The notes under the pieces are model-generated. The model was not told where the DNA came from, ran no database searches, and worked only from the letters and a program-made list of their open reading frames with translations. Both the position numbers and the translations under genes were made by a program. A DNA stretch of 23,826 nt from Betaproteobacteria bacterium (lineage in GTDB: Bacteria; Pseudomonadota; Gammaproteobacteria; Burkholderiales; Burkholderiaceae_E): the NCBI GenBank assembly GCA_009922405.1, contig RFVZ01000007.1, positions 1-23,826 of the forward strand, given 5' to 3'. This document shows positions 1 through 8,710 of this stretch, one piece after another. Within the stretch, counting starts at the first letter, position 1; the number at the start of each line of letters is the position of its first letter.

Positions 1-1016
1 TAGAGATGGTCGAGGGCCATCGTCAAGGATTTGGTGGCTTCGGTACCCGCAGGAATTGTCAGACCCAAGAAGGATTTGGCACCCGTCTCATAGCGGCTGG
101 CTACCTGCAACATGGGGCGGCGAAGATGATCAGGGATATCACTGTTCGCGCCTGCATAATCAATATCCCAACCCGTAAAAACCCGAGCTAGTCCCGAGAT
201 ATCGGTTTGGGCGTAGGTTTCTACCGGCTGACCGTTGATCAGCCGTGGGGTGCCATCCAGATTAAGCTCAACCAGCCCAATCATGAATAGCTGCATCAAT
301 TCGCGAGCGTAGTTTTCGTCCGGGACCGCGCCCGTCGTTGCGGATGCTTTGGCGTTGCCTCTGAACGTCAGAAAGGCGCCCATCTGCAGCGACGTGCTCA
401 CTTGCTGCAGGAGGTTTCGCAGGTTTCCAAACGCATTGGCATCGAGCATGTCGAGCCAGGCTGCGCCGCCAAAGGCCTTCCATCCGCCGGTGTTATCGAG
501 CCCGTCAACGCCGATCACGATGATTTCGGACAGGGCGAATGTCACCCGCTGACGCAGGGTGTCCGGCGAAGAAATCAACCAGCGCCAGGCCACGTTATCA
601 AAACCCGTGGTATTGAATTTATTAGCGGCTGCGTCATAGCCTTTTGATTTAAGCCACTCCCATCGACTGGACACAACTGGCATGGCCAGTTGTTCATTAA
701 CCCAGCCGGCATAGCCCAACTCGCGCACGCGGGCGATGTCCAAACGTGTTGCGCCCAAGCTCGCCTGGGCCAGGAATCGTGAGGCCTGAGTCTCGGTTGC
801 CTTGGCCGTTGGCGAAAACGGTAGGTTTGAATTAATGGGGCTGGGGGTTGAATCGGCTCCCCCCCCACACGCACTGACGCTCAGGGCGAGAGCGGAGATG
901 GTGGGCTTGGCGAGTGTCGACCTCGTTGGCGTCGTGCTCCTCTCATCCGCGCGCTCCTCATCTGCGCGATCATCCAGCGAAGTCACAGGTTGATTAATCA
1001 AGATCCCAGATCTCAT
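1..1016 (-). CDS. DUF1800 family lipoprotein, 5' part only (runs off window)
   Basis: The minus-strand frame is open from 1016 to the window edge at 1, so the C-terminal part is missing. The translation carries DUF1800 (PF08811) hallmarks: an early block QASLGATRLDIARVRELGY, then PDENYARELMQLFMIGLVEL, then a segment reading ARVFTGWDI. The family is widespread, usually exported and of unknown biochemical role; it is often paired with a DUF1501 gene, which would lie outside this window. A lipoprotein signal is visible: a hydrophobic stretch ending LSVSAC followed by Gly residues, with the Cys codon at 869-867. The start is uncertain. ATG 1016 overlaps the end of the outer-membrane channel gene by 23 nt and puts the Cys at residue 50; GTG 986 puts it at residue 40. 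Both are longer than a normal lipoprotein signal. Family assignment is firm; start and function are not. Confidence 0.85.
   Translation of the reverse strand, partial: MRSGILINQPVTSLDDRADEERADERSTTPTRSTLAKPTISALALSVSACGGGADSTPSPINSNLPFSPTAKATETQASRFLAQASLGATRLDIARVRELGYAGWVNEQLAMPVVSSRWEWLKSKGYDAAANKFNTTGFDNVAWRWLISSPDTLRQRVTFALSEIIVIGVDGLDNTGGWKAFGGAAWLDMLDANAFGNLRNLLQQVSTSLQMGAFLTFRGNAKASATTGAVPDENYARELMQLFMIGLVELNLDGTPRLINGQPVETYAQTDISGLARVFTGWDIDYAGANSDIPDHLRRPMLQVASRYETGAKSFLGLTIPAGTEATKSLTMALDHL
936..967. repeat. Near-tandem 17/15-bp repeat at the DUF1800 start
   Basis: Two adjacent copies, 936-952 and 953-967, share the pattern GCTCCTC(TC)ATCYGCGC and differ by a 2-bp indel and one substitution. 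On the minus strand the inner copy holds a Shine-Dalgarno-like AGAGGAG at 943-937. No ATG, GTG or TTG follows it in the reading frame. A 2-bp indel here could have shifted or destroyed the original start. Confidence 0.5.
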
Positions 1017-2271
1017 GAAGGTCGAGCCACAGCAATGCTACCAATTCGACGACCTCGAGTTGCATGGTCTGGGCCGAATGGCGATATTCGCTCGCGGTGC
1101 GGTTGACCTGGAGCGTTTGAGTCAGAGTGTATTCACCCAGTGTGAAGGCCTTGCGCGATTTTTCTGCAGCGGCTAACTGTTTTTGTGCAGCCTGATTGAG
1201 ATTCTCCGCGGCGGACCGCTTGTGTATCAACTGCGCCCAAAGGGCATCAAATCCGCCCGCCAGCGATTGCTCCACCTGTTGAGCATGGGCCTCCAGGCTT
1301 TGTGCCTCCGCAATGGCCATCCTCGCATTGGCGGTGCGCGCCGGTCCCGCGATTGGGAATGAGAGAGAGATCCCCGAAACCTGCTCGGCCCCGCCGCGTT
1401 CGTTCGCGGTAAATATCCCCAGTGTCGGGTCTGGAGTGCGCTCCAGGGTGAGTCTTTGAGCCAGAAGCTGTAGCCTCCGGGTCTCGGCTCGTAGCAAATT
1501 AAGTTCGTGGTTTCGCGTGAGGAACGATTCTCTGAGGGTCTCTAGGCCTTGAGGCATTGGTGGCATCGGGGCGTTGGGTATCGCGGGTGGCAGAACAATC
1601 GTTGGATATCGACGCTTAAGAACTGCCTGAATTCCAGCCAGTTGGGCCTCGGACGCGTTGCGTACAGCTTCTGCCCGGGATAGTTCGGCTCCGGCCAGGG
1701 TCAGGTCGAGTTGGGCCAATTCGCCGCGATGAAGCCGTCGCTCGACTTGCTTTTGAAGTTGCTGAATGTATTCAAGATTCAGCATGGCATTGCGATGCTC
1801 TGCCAGCGCTCGCAGATAAACAAACCATTGCTTGAGCAGTTCACGGCTGGCCTCATGTAGGGCATCGGTGTACTCGATGCCTGCAACGGTCTCGGTTTGT
1901 AATGCCAGCGCCGTGTCTTGCGTGCTCTTCCCCCATAGCCTGAGTGGGCGCTCGAGACTGATCATCGATTCGGTCGATCGGCCTTCCGGGTAACCAGCGC
2001 GTCGACTCTGAATATTGCTACGAACCGTAAATTCAGCATGACCAGCCTGAATGCCTTTGGCCCGCTCGCGTTGCGCTTCGCGTTTGGCCAGCGCACTCGC
2101 GATACCGGGGCTATTCAAGAGGTTGTCCTTGACGACGCTGGTGTCGGGAAGAAAGGGTAGGACCTCCTCCTGGGCATGCGTCGGGACCGGTGTTGTCAGC
2201 AACACCGAATTCACCAGGACGATCGAGATCACCCGAAGGACGAACTTGAACAGCGCGCTTACACCTTTCAT
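994..2271 (-). CDS. TolC/CzcC-type outer-membrane channel of an RND efflux system
   Basis: This 425-residue protein begins with a clear signal peptide: Lys2, a hydrophobic stretch of about residues 8-28, and probable cleavage after THA near residue 33. The rest is Ala-, Gln- and Leu-rich with long heptad-like helices, for example residues about 140-215 and 330-400, as expected of the outer membrane efflux protein (OEP) family. Its role would be the periplasm-spanning, outer-membrane exit duct of the tripartite pump. Its ATG overlaps the stop of the pump gene by 4 nt (ATGA), indicating translational coupling. Length is normal for CzcC/CusC proteins. The protein alone does not show the metal. 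Confidence 0.88.
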   Translation of the reverse strand: MKGVSALFKFVLRVISIVLVNSVLLTTPVPTHAQEEVLPFLPDTSVVKDNLLNSPGIASALAKREAQRERAKGIQAGHAEFTVRSNIQSRRAGYPEGRSTESMISLERPLRLWGKSTQDTALALQTETVAGIEYTDALHEASRELLKQWFVYLRALAEHRNAMLNLEYIQQLQKQVERRLHRGELAQLDLTLAGAELSRAEAVRNASEAQLAGIQAVLKRRYPTIVLPPAIPNAPMPPMPQGLETLRESFLTRNHELNLLRAETRRLQLLAQRLTLERTPDPTLGIFTANERGGAEQVSGISLSFPIAGPARTANARMAIAEAQSLEAHAQQVEQSLAGGFDALWAQLIHKRSAAENLNQAAQKQLAAAEKSRKAFTLGEYTLTQTLQVNRTASEYRHSAQTMQLEVVELVALLWLDLHEIWDLD

Positions 2272-5200
2272 GACTTGAATAAGTCTGAGAATGACTTGGC
2301 GGAGCCAAAACGCTTGAACAGTATTGGAAGTACGAGGAGCGTCAAAAGGGTCGAGGTCAGGATTCCACCCGTCACCACAACGGCTAGAGGGCGCTGAATC
2401 TCGGAGCCGGGGCCGCTGGCAAACAGCAGTGGGATCATGCCCAGACCTGTGATTATCGCAGTCATCAACACGGGTCGAAGCCGACGCTCGGACCCACTAA
2501 GAACGGCCACTTCAAGGGCTTCGCCCGATGCCAGTCGTTCATTGAAATGGGTCACCATGACGACGCCATTCAGCACAGCAATTCCCAGCAGGGCGATAAA
2601 TCCGACCGAGGCCGGTACCGACAGATATTCGCCTGACAGGGCCAATGCGAAGACGCCGCCGACCAGTGCGAATGGGATGTTCAAAAAGATGATGCCAGCC
2701 TGGATGACGGATCCAAAACTAAGAGTCAAGATGATAAAGATCATGATCATCGCCGCCGGAATGACCAGGCCCAGTCGCGCCGCCGCTCGCTGCTGGTTTT
2801 CGAACTGACCTCCCCACTGAATTTCGATTTCTTTCGCGAGGGGTAGGGCCTTGACCGCCTGCTGAGCATCCGCCACAAAACCGGTGAGATCGCGCCCTTC
2901 GACTGAAGCCTGGACTTTGATGAGTCGTGCGCCTTGTTCGTGATCGATCTGCATCGGACCATCCTGTAATCGGACGCTCGCGAGGGTTCCAACCGCCCAA
3001 GATCGCCCGTCTGGGGCAACAAGGCGCAGACTCTTGAAGCCCTCTGGGCTGTGCCGGATCGAATCTGCGCCCTTGAGCGTCAGGGGGTGCCGAATGCCAT
3101 TGCGCAGAACGATCCCGAGTGCTTCACCTTCAATCAGATTTTTGAATGATTGCTGGAGGGTTTCGATGTCAAAGCCGGCCTCGCCTGCGACGGATCGATT
3201 GATGACAACCGAAAGGTATTGCAAGCCCTCGGGCTTGGGGGCGATCACTTCGGTTGCGCCCGGCACCTTTTGAACCTGCTGGGCGATCAATTGAGCCGTT
3301 TCTCTCAGATTCGCGAGGTCCTCACCATAGACTTTGATCACCACGTCGCCGCGCGAACCCGTCAGCATTTCAGAAACGCGCATCTCAATCGGTTGGGTAA
3401 ACGCGATCACGATGCCGGGAAAGGCTTCGAACACGCCGCGGAGTCGTTCGATGATGTCTTCTTTGCTCCCTTGCCAATCTGCCCGAGGTTTTAGGACGAG
3501 GTAGGTATCGGTCTCATTAAGTCCCATCGGATCGAGGCCAATTTCATCCGAACCCACTCGGGCCACAATCGATCGCACCTCTGGCACTTGGGCAAGGATG
3601 GCCTGTTGCAATCGGGTATCCATAGCGGTCGAGGCATCGAGCGAGATCGATGGCAGCTTGTAGACTTGGACCAGAATGTCGCCTTCATCGAGGGTCGGCA
3701 TGAAGGTCTTGCCGATGCCTTGGTAGACCCAGAGCGCTCCCATCAGGAGTAGTCCACAAACGCCCAACAAGGTTCCAGGGAACTTCCAAAGCCGGGTGCG
3801 CATCCATCGATATCCAGAGGCGATCAGCCGCATCAAGCGCGGCTCTTCATCGGCGCCGCGCAGTAAAATTGATGCAAGTGCTGGCACGACAGTGAATGCA
3901 ATGACGAGCGACGCCAGCAATGCCATGACGATCGTGATGGCGACCGGCGCGAAGAGCTTGCCCTCGAGATCCTCAAGGGTCAAAAGCGGCAGAAAAACGA
4001 TACAAATAATCAGAATGCCTGAGGCGACTGGCTTGAAAACCTGCCCGACCGCTGCCATGACGGCGCCCTGGGCGATGTCAGCGTCACTGGTGTTATCCGA
4101 TTGAGTTCGCACCGATTCGGTCTTTCCCATTTCGGTCTTTCCCATTTCGGCCTCGATGTTTTCGACCACAACAATCGAGGCATCGACCAGCATTCCGAGT
4201 GCGATTGCGAGTCCACCAAGGCTCATCAGGTTGGCGGTCAACCCAAAATATTGCATCATCAAAAAAGTGATCAAGAGCGCCAGCGGTAGTGAGATCGCAA
4301 CGACAAGTGCCGCTCTGAAACCGCCCAAAAACAGGACCAGAATCACTGCCACGAGCACTGCAGCTTCCATTAGTGCATTCAGCACGGTGCCGGTCGCCCG
4401 CGCGACCAGGTCTGCACGGTTATAAAAGACGTTGATTTTCATTCCCGCGGGAAGTCGCGGTTCAAGTTCCGTCAGGCGCTGGGTCGTTTCTGCAACCATG
4501 GCTCGGGCGTTGGCCCCGCGGCGCGCAATGACAATGCCCTGAACTGTCTCACCGCGGCCATCCTGGGTGACCGCGCCCAGTCGGCTGAGCGCGCCCATGC
4601 GAACAGTGGCGACATCGTCCAGAAAAACGTGAGTCTGATTGGACGAGGTCGCTAATCGGATCCGGCGGATATCGTCAAGGGACTGGATCGCGCCTTCGAC
4701 CCGCACCACAAGCGCTTCCTCGCCTGCTTCAATTCGCCCCGCTCCGTCATTGGCGTTGTTCTTCATCAGGCTTTGACGCAGGTCGGCCAAGGAAACGCCA
4801 AGCGCTGCCATTCGGGGCACGTTGGGGATGACCTCGAAGGACTGCACTTCGCCCCCGAGCGAATTAACTTCGGCTACGTTTGGTAAGGTCCGCAGCGCGG
4901 GTCGAATGATCCAGTCCAAAACCCGACGCTTTTCAGCCAGGCTGAATGCGTCGCCATCCAGCGTGAACATCACCATGTCACTGAGCGGCGTTGTGATTGG
5001 AGCAAGACCGCCGGTCACGCCATGGGGCAATTCGGGAAGGATGCCCGCTAGCCGCTCAGCAACTTGCTGGCGCGCCCAGTAAAGATTGACGCCTTCGGTG
5101 AACTCGACCGTGATGTCGGTTATGCCGTACTTGGAGATCGAGCGAACAACCCGCTTGTTTGGAATGCTCAGCAACTCGAGTTCGATCGGCCGGACAACTC

Positions 5201-5390
5201 GCTGCTCAATTTCCTCGGGTGTCATTCCGGGGCTTTTCAGAATGATCTTCGCTTGTATCGGCGAAATCTCTGGAAATGCGTCAATCGGCAAATTGAGCCA
5301 GGCCTGAATGCCAGCCCCTGTCAGAACGAGAGCAAGCATGATCGTGAGGCTTCGATGGCGCAGCACAAAACCCAACAGCCGAGCCACCAT
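2268..5390 (-). CDS. Heavy-metal-efflux (CzcA/CusA-family) RND inner-membrane pump
   Basis: This 1040-residue protein is full length for the HME-RND family of proton-driven metal/cation exporters. The N-terminus (one membrane helix, then LPIDAFPEISPIQAKI) and the block GMTPEEIEQRVVRPIE are typical. Transmembrane helix 4 reads GGLAIALGMLVDASIVVVEN at residues 392-411, giving Asp403 and Glu410 for proton relay. The first Asp of the CzcA signature (DFG) is Ala397, as in CusA. Against a Cu/Ag role, two of the three CusA substrate methionines appear replaced: the segments read DILVQVYKLPS and GLNETDTYLVL. The GLDPMGLNETDTY segment instead recalls CnrA/NccA-like pumps. The substrate is therefore unresolved. 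The start codon overlaps the adaptor stop by 1 nt (TGATG). A 15-bp tandem duplication lies just after helix 4. Confidence 0.93.
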   Translation of the reverse strand: MVARLLGFVLRHRSLTIMLALVLTGAGIQAWLNLPIDAFPEISPIQAKIILKSPGMTPEEIEQRVVRPIELELLSIPNKRVVRSISKYGITDITVEFTEGVNLYWARQQVAERLAGILPELPHGVTGGLAPITTPLSDMVMFTLDGDAFSLAEKRRVLDWIIRPALRTLPNVAEVNSLGGEVQSFEVIPNVPRMAALGVSLADLRQSLMKNNANDGAGRIEAGEEALVVRVEGAIQSLDDIRRIRLATSSNQTHVFLDDVATVRMGALSRLGAVTQDGRGETVQGIVIARRGANARAMVAETTQRLTELEPRLPAGMKINVFYNRADLVARATGTVLNALMEAAVLVAVILVLFLGGFRAALVVAISLPLALLITFLMMQYFGLTANLMSLGGLAIALGMLVDASIVVVENIEAEMGKTEMGKTESVRTQSDNTSDADIAQGAVMAAVGQVFKPVASGILIICIVFLPLLTLEDLEGKLFAPVAITIVMALLASLVIAFTVVPALASILLRGADEEPRLMRLIASGYRWMRTRLWKFPGTLLGVCGLLLMGALWVYQGIGKTFMPTLDEGDILVQVYKLPSISLDASTAMDTRLQQAILAQVPEVRSIVARVGSDEIGLDPMGLNETDTYLVLKPRADWQGSKEDIIERLRGVFEAFPGIVIAFTQPIEMRVSEMLTGSRGDVVIKVYGEDLANLRETAQLIAQQVQKVPGATEVIAPKPEGLQYLSVVINRSVAGEAGFDIETLQQSFKNLIEGEALGIVLRNGIRHPLTLKGADSIRHSPEGFKSLRLVAPDGRSWAVGTLASVRLQDGPMQIDHEQGARLIKVQASVEGRDLTGFVADAQQAVKALPLAKEIEIQWGGQFENQQRAAARLGLVIPAAMIMIFIILTLSFGSVIQAGIIFLNIPFALVGGVFALALSGEYLSVPASVGFIALLGIAVLNGVVMVTHFNERLASGEALEVAVLSGSERRLRPVLMTAIITGLGMIPLLFASGPGSEIQRPLAVVVTGGILTSTLLTLLVLPILFKRFGSAKSFSDLFKS
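4116..4150. repeat. 15-bp in-frame tandem duplication inside the RND pump gene
   Basis: Copies TTCGGTCTTTCCCAT occupy 4116-4130 and 4131-4145, followed by a partial third copy (TTCGG). On the minus strand it encodes MGKTE twice (residues 416-425) in the cytoplasmic loop right after helix 4. The frame is kept and the loop is a tolerant position. Confidence 0.9.
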
Positions 5391-6484
5391 CAGCGTCCAG
5401 ACTGCAAAAGCGCCCGCAGAGAGGCAATCCCGCTCAGTGCGACTTTGCTGTCTGCGCTCAGCGGCCCGGCGACCACGCTGGTGTCGTCGTTTGAACTGAG
5501 GACTTCTACCGATTTAACTGAAAATCCGGTCGACGTGGCCACGAACAAAACGGGCATACCCTGCCACTGAGTGAGGGACCGCGACGGCACTGTCCAGCCC
5601 GCGCCTGCCTTGCGGACGCCCGGGTGAACCTGCACGCTGAGCAATTCGCCGAGTTGCAGATTGCCGTGAGACTGGATTCGCGCCCGGACACGAGCAAGCT
5701 GACTGCTATCAACGGCCTGACTAATTCCGGTCACGACGGCGTTAGCTTGTCGTTGAGGTAGCGTAACGGCGTCCCCCACCTTGAGCAGGGCGGCCTTCTC
5801 TGGTGCCAGTTGAATGTCGAGCTGCAATTGGCTGACATCGACCAGACGGAACAGAACCGCGCCGGCATCGACGCGCTGTCCAACTGGCGTAAAGACCTCA
5901 GTGATGACTCCGGCTATCGGAGCTCGCAACGAGCCCGTCGCATAGCCCGCCGCAACCCCACTTGGAGTCTCGCCCCTCTTTCGCGAAACGCTGCTCTCGA
6001 ACTGCATTCCAGATGCGTTCACTTCGGCTTCTCGAGCGCGTACAACCGCTTGGGCGGCTTCGACTTTGGCTCGCGCAGCTTGCACTCTTGCTGCTGGAAT
6101 CAGTCCATCCTCAAAGAGTGCCTGTTCGCGATCGAGAACCGACTGGGCCAGTCTAGATTCGATCGTAGCCTCCTGTTGCAGGCGCCGGGCATCGCCAGCG
6201 CTCGGACTGACGAATTGCCCCAACGGAGCGCCGGCCTTGACCGTGTCACCGATCCCTGCGGAAATACGAACCATCTGCCCGGGATAGGGCGCCGTGACCG
6301 CGACTTCGCGCCCGGTGGGCACGGTTACCGTTGCGCTTGCCTGAAGCGGTTCAGATTTTGCGATCTGGACGGTGGTGAGGGTCACACCAAGGGCGGACTG
6401 CTGCTTGGGATCGAGAGAGAAGTTGCGGTCGGGCGTTGCGGCCTGAGAGTTGATCGTGATTGCAACCAGCAGGATTCGCCACAT
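5390..6484 (-). CDS. RND periplasmic adaptor (CzcB/CusB, HlyD-like membrane fusion protein)
   Basis: This 364-residue protein has a short hydrophobic N-terminus (MWRILLVAITINSQA) that looks like a signal peptide with cleavage after SQA. Residues about 55-95 match the first half of a lipoyl/barrel-sandwich domain (VTAPYPGQMVRISAGIGDTV). An Ala/Arg/Glu-rich helical hairpin follows at about 95-160. The second sandwich half reads LRAPIAGVITEVFTPVGQRVDAGAVLF at about 186-213, where it is followed by beta-barrel sequence. It would link the inner-membrane pump to the outer-membrane channel in the periplasm. I see no His- or Met-rich metal-binding segment that would reveal the metal. It is the first intact gene of the adaptor-pump-channel set and starts directly after the CDF remnant. 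Confidence 0.88.
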   Translation of the reverse strand: MWRILLVAITINSQAATPDRNFSLDPKQQSALGVTLTTVQIAKSEPLQASATVTVPTGREVAVTAPYPGQMVRISAGIGDTVKAGAPLGQFVSPSAGDARRLQQEATIESRLAQSVLDREQALFEDGLIPAARVQAARAKVEAAQAVVRAREAEVNASGMQFESSVSRKRGETPSGVAAGYATGSLRAPIAGVITEVFTPVGQRVDAGAVLFRLVDVSQLQLDIQLAPEKAALLKVGDAVTLPQRQANAVVTGISQAVDSSQLARVRARIQSHGNLQLGELLSVQVHPGVRKAGAGWTVPSRSLTQWQGMPVLFVATSTGFSVKSVEVLSSNDDTSVVAGPLSADSKVALSGIASLRALLQSGR

Positions 6485-6526
6485 GAGTATGTTCGCGGTG
6501 TTGCGTCGGGCCTCATCCTAAACGAT

Positions 6527-7152
6527 CTATTCGCGCTCGACCTCATGGCCCTCTACAACGGTCAGATGCCCATCGACGCTGAGGTGCACATCAACCTGAA
6601 TCAGGTCGCCCATTTTGCGGGTTCGCAAGTCGTGAATTTCGCGCACGTCAGGCGTGGAGCGGAGAGTCTCGGTTATTGCAGTGACCCCCGCATCGTTGGC
6701 CGCGCGATCAACAAGGCCATGGAGGCCTTCCCAGCCAAAATTAGCGCCCAGCCTAGTAATCATCAGGTCAACAATCAGCGCAGCAATCGGACCCCTGCCG
6801 CCCAGAGGGCGACCTGACTGACGGTAGCGATCGTGCTCGGATCCTTTACCGACTGGACGGACCTCAACATCATTCCGCCGCCGACCATCAACAGTAGGAT
6901 CCCCAAGACGAGGGATGCAGCCGTTTCGAAGCGATGGCGCCCATAGGGGTGCTGAGAATCCGCCTCCTGGTGGCTGTCGTGGTTAGCCAGCAAGACGATC
7001 GCGTCTGACAGTTGACCGGTCATCGAATGGATGCCGTCGGCAATCAACCCGTACGAATGCGTGAACACGCCGGCGGCTACCTGTCCGCCGCTCAAAAAGA
7101 GATTTACGACGACGCTGACCCAGGTGCTGCGAGCCGCCGCGTGCTTTCTTAC
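6527..7152 (-). pseudogene. Decayed cation diffusion facilitator (CDF) metal transporter
   Basis: Two fragments of one CDF protein lie in different frames. The 5' fragment (about 7152-6775) reads RSTWVSVVVNLFLSGGQVAAGVF and includes HPYGRHRFETAASLVLG. It stops at VALWAAG and then runs out of frame. The 3' fragment (to 6527) resumes with GPIAALIVDLMITRLG and then DVREIHDLRTRKMGDLIQVDVHL, the cytoplasmic domain. Compared with the family, about 80 residues covering helices 4-5 (with the HxxxD metal site) are missing at the junction near 6800. The helix-2 site reads HSMTG where HSLTD is expected, so a metal-binding Asp is Gly. The frame meets TAA at 7155-7153 with no ATG or GTG start, and the C-terminus ends early at GHEVERE. 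It lies immediately upstream of the RND operon, so it was probably its partner. Confidence 0.85.
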
Positions 7153-7228
7153 TTAGGTCAACTCGAGCTCGGATTCCGATTCAAGCCCTGGGGTAATCTC
7201 GGATTTTTGAATCATTATTTGAGCAAGG

Positions 7229-8710
7229 TCAAATCACGTAGAGATCAACGTATTCGTTCACTGGCGTGGCACACAAGGCATCCAAGTTCAGCGAAATATC
7301 AAGAATTCGATGCTGTTGCTTCAATGGGAAGCGCCTGGCAAGGTTAGTCTTGAATTTGTCGATCAGGATGGGGATCCCCTCATCACGTCGACGCCCATGA
7401 CCAATCGGGTATTCGCAAGTGACCGTTGACAATTCGGTTTCGTCATCAAGGCGCACGGCTAGGGCATTGGCGATCGATCGCTTATTCGGATCGTGATAGT
7501 CCCGCGTGAACGCAAGATCCTCGACGCATCGAATTTTCTCGCGCAGCGCATCGATTCGTGGATCCGCAGCAACGCTCTCCTCATAGTCAGCCGCATTCAA
7601 GCGACCAAAAAGCAGCGCGACCGCGACCATGTATTGAATGCAATGGTCCCGATCGGCGGGGTTACTCAAGGGCCCTTGTTTGTCGATTATGCGCAGACAG
7701 GCCTCATGTGTCCGAATCGTGATGGACTGAATGTCGGCTGCTGACTGACCTCGAGCGGCCAATTGGCGGTGCAGAGTTATCGCACATTCGACCGCTGTTT
7801 GCGCATGAAATTCGGCAGGGTACGAAATTTTGAATAAGACGTTCTCCATCACGTAGGTTCCGTACGGTCGCTGGAACTTGAACGCATTACCTTTGAACAG
7901 AACGTCGTAGAAACCCCATTCCTTGGCAGAAAGCGCCGTTGGGTAACCCATTTCGCCGGTCTTGGCGATGAGGGCCAGGCGTACTGCGCGACTGGTCGCA
8001 TCGCCGGCTGCCCAACTTTTTCGCGATCCGGTGTTCGGCGAATGCCGATAAGCCCGCAGCGCTTGCCCGTCAATCCAGGCATTTGAGATGGCATTGATGA
8101 GTGAGTTTCGATCGAGGCCGAGCAGCTTTCCGACGACGGCGGTCGACGCAACCTTGACCAGTATCACGTGATCGAGACCAACCCGATTGAATGCGTTCTC
8201 AAGCGCGAGACAGCCCTGAATCTCGTGCGCCATGATCATTGCGTCGAGCACCTGGCGCATGGTGAGCGGCACTTTTCCAGCCGCTACGGCGGTTCGGCTC
8301 AGCCAGTCTGCAGTCGCCAGAATGCCGCCGAGATTGTCCGACGGATGTCCCCACTCGGCGGCAAGCCAGGTGTCATTGAAATCGAGCCAGCGGATGGTGG
8401 TGCCGATGTCAAATGCCGCTTTGATCGGGTCAAGTTGAAATGGAGTACCGGGCACCCGTGCGCCATTGGGGACGATCGTTCCAGGGACTATCGGACCCAG
8501 AAGCTTCGTGCACTCCGGGTACTCGAGCGCCTCGAGACCACACCCCAGCGTGTCAATCAGGCAGGCTTGAGCCGTTCTGAGCGCCAAGTCGCTGTTGATT
8601 TCAAACTCAAGAACATAATCGGCGATGTCGGATAGGACCTGGTCAGGTTCGGGCAGGTTTTTGGGGTTGCCATAGCAGGCGGTTCGCACGGCTTGCATCA
8701 AAGATGACAT
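7229..8710 (-). CDS. prpD: 2-methylcitrate dehydratase PrpD (MmgE/PrpD family)
   Basis: This 493-residue protein matches PrpD along its full length (E. coli PrpD is 483 residues). Recognisable blocks are PEPDQVLSDIADYVL near the start, ACLIDTLGCGLEAL, WLDFNDTWLAAEWGHPSDN, RPYGTYVMENVLFKISYPAE and EYPIGHGRRRDEGIP. PrpD converts 2-methylcitrate to 2-methyl-cis-aconitate in the propionate pathway and also hydrates cis-aconitate. With no prpB or prpC nearby and mdh upstream, an accessory aconitase role is plausible (inference). The chosen ATG 8710 overlaps the lipoprotein gene by 13 nt. An alternative ATG at 8698 (Met5) shares the A of the upstream TGA (TGATG) and is equally credible; neither has a clear ribosome binding site. 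Confidence 0.9.
   Translation of the reverse strand: MSSLMQAVRTACYGNPKNLPEPDQVLSDIADYVLEFEINSDLALRTAQACLIDTLGCGLEALEYPECTKLLGPIVPGTIVPNGARVPGTPFQLDPIKAAFDIGTTIRWLDFNDTWLAAEWGHPSDNLGGILATADWLSRTAVAAGKVPLTMRQVLDAMIMAHEIQGCLALENAFNRVGLDHVILVKVASTAVVGKLLGLDRNSLINAISNAWIDGQALRAYRHSPNTGSRKSWAAGDATSRAVRLALIAKTGEMGYPTALSAKEWGFYDVLFKGNAFKFQRPYGTYVMENVLFKISYPAEFHAQTAVECAITLHRQLAARGQSAADIQSITIRTHEACLRIIDKQGPLSNPADRDHCIQYMVAVALLFGRLNAADYEESVAADPRIDALREKIRCVEDLAFTRDYHDPNKRSIANALAVRLDDETELSTVTCEYPIGHGRRRDEGIPILIDKFKTNLARRFPLKQQHRILDISLNLDALCATPVNEYVDLYVI

Noticed and set aside
575..874. Minus-strand frame of 99 codons near the left end
   Set aside because: It is out of frame with the DUF1800 protein, which explains the same DNA fully.
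5810..6817. Long plus-strand open frame of about 335 codons
   Set aside because: It is antisense to the adaptor gene and the CDF remnant, has no family resemblance and no plausible ribosome binding site. It reflects codon bias of the opposite strand.
7169..7179. Palindrome TCGGATTCCGA upstream of the CDF remnant, considered as a metal-regulator operator
   Set aside because: Arms are only 5 bp, no promoter boxes fit around it, and it may be chance.
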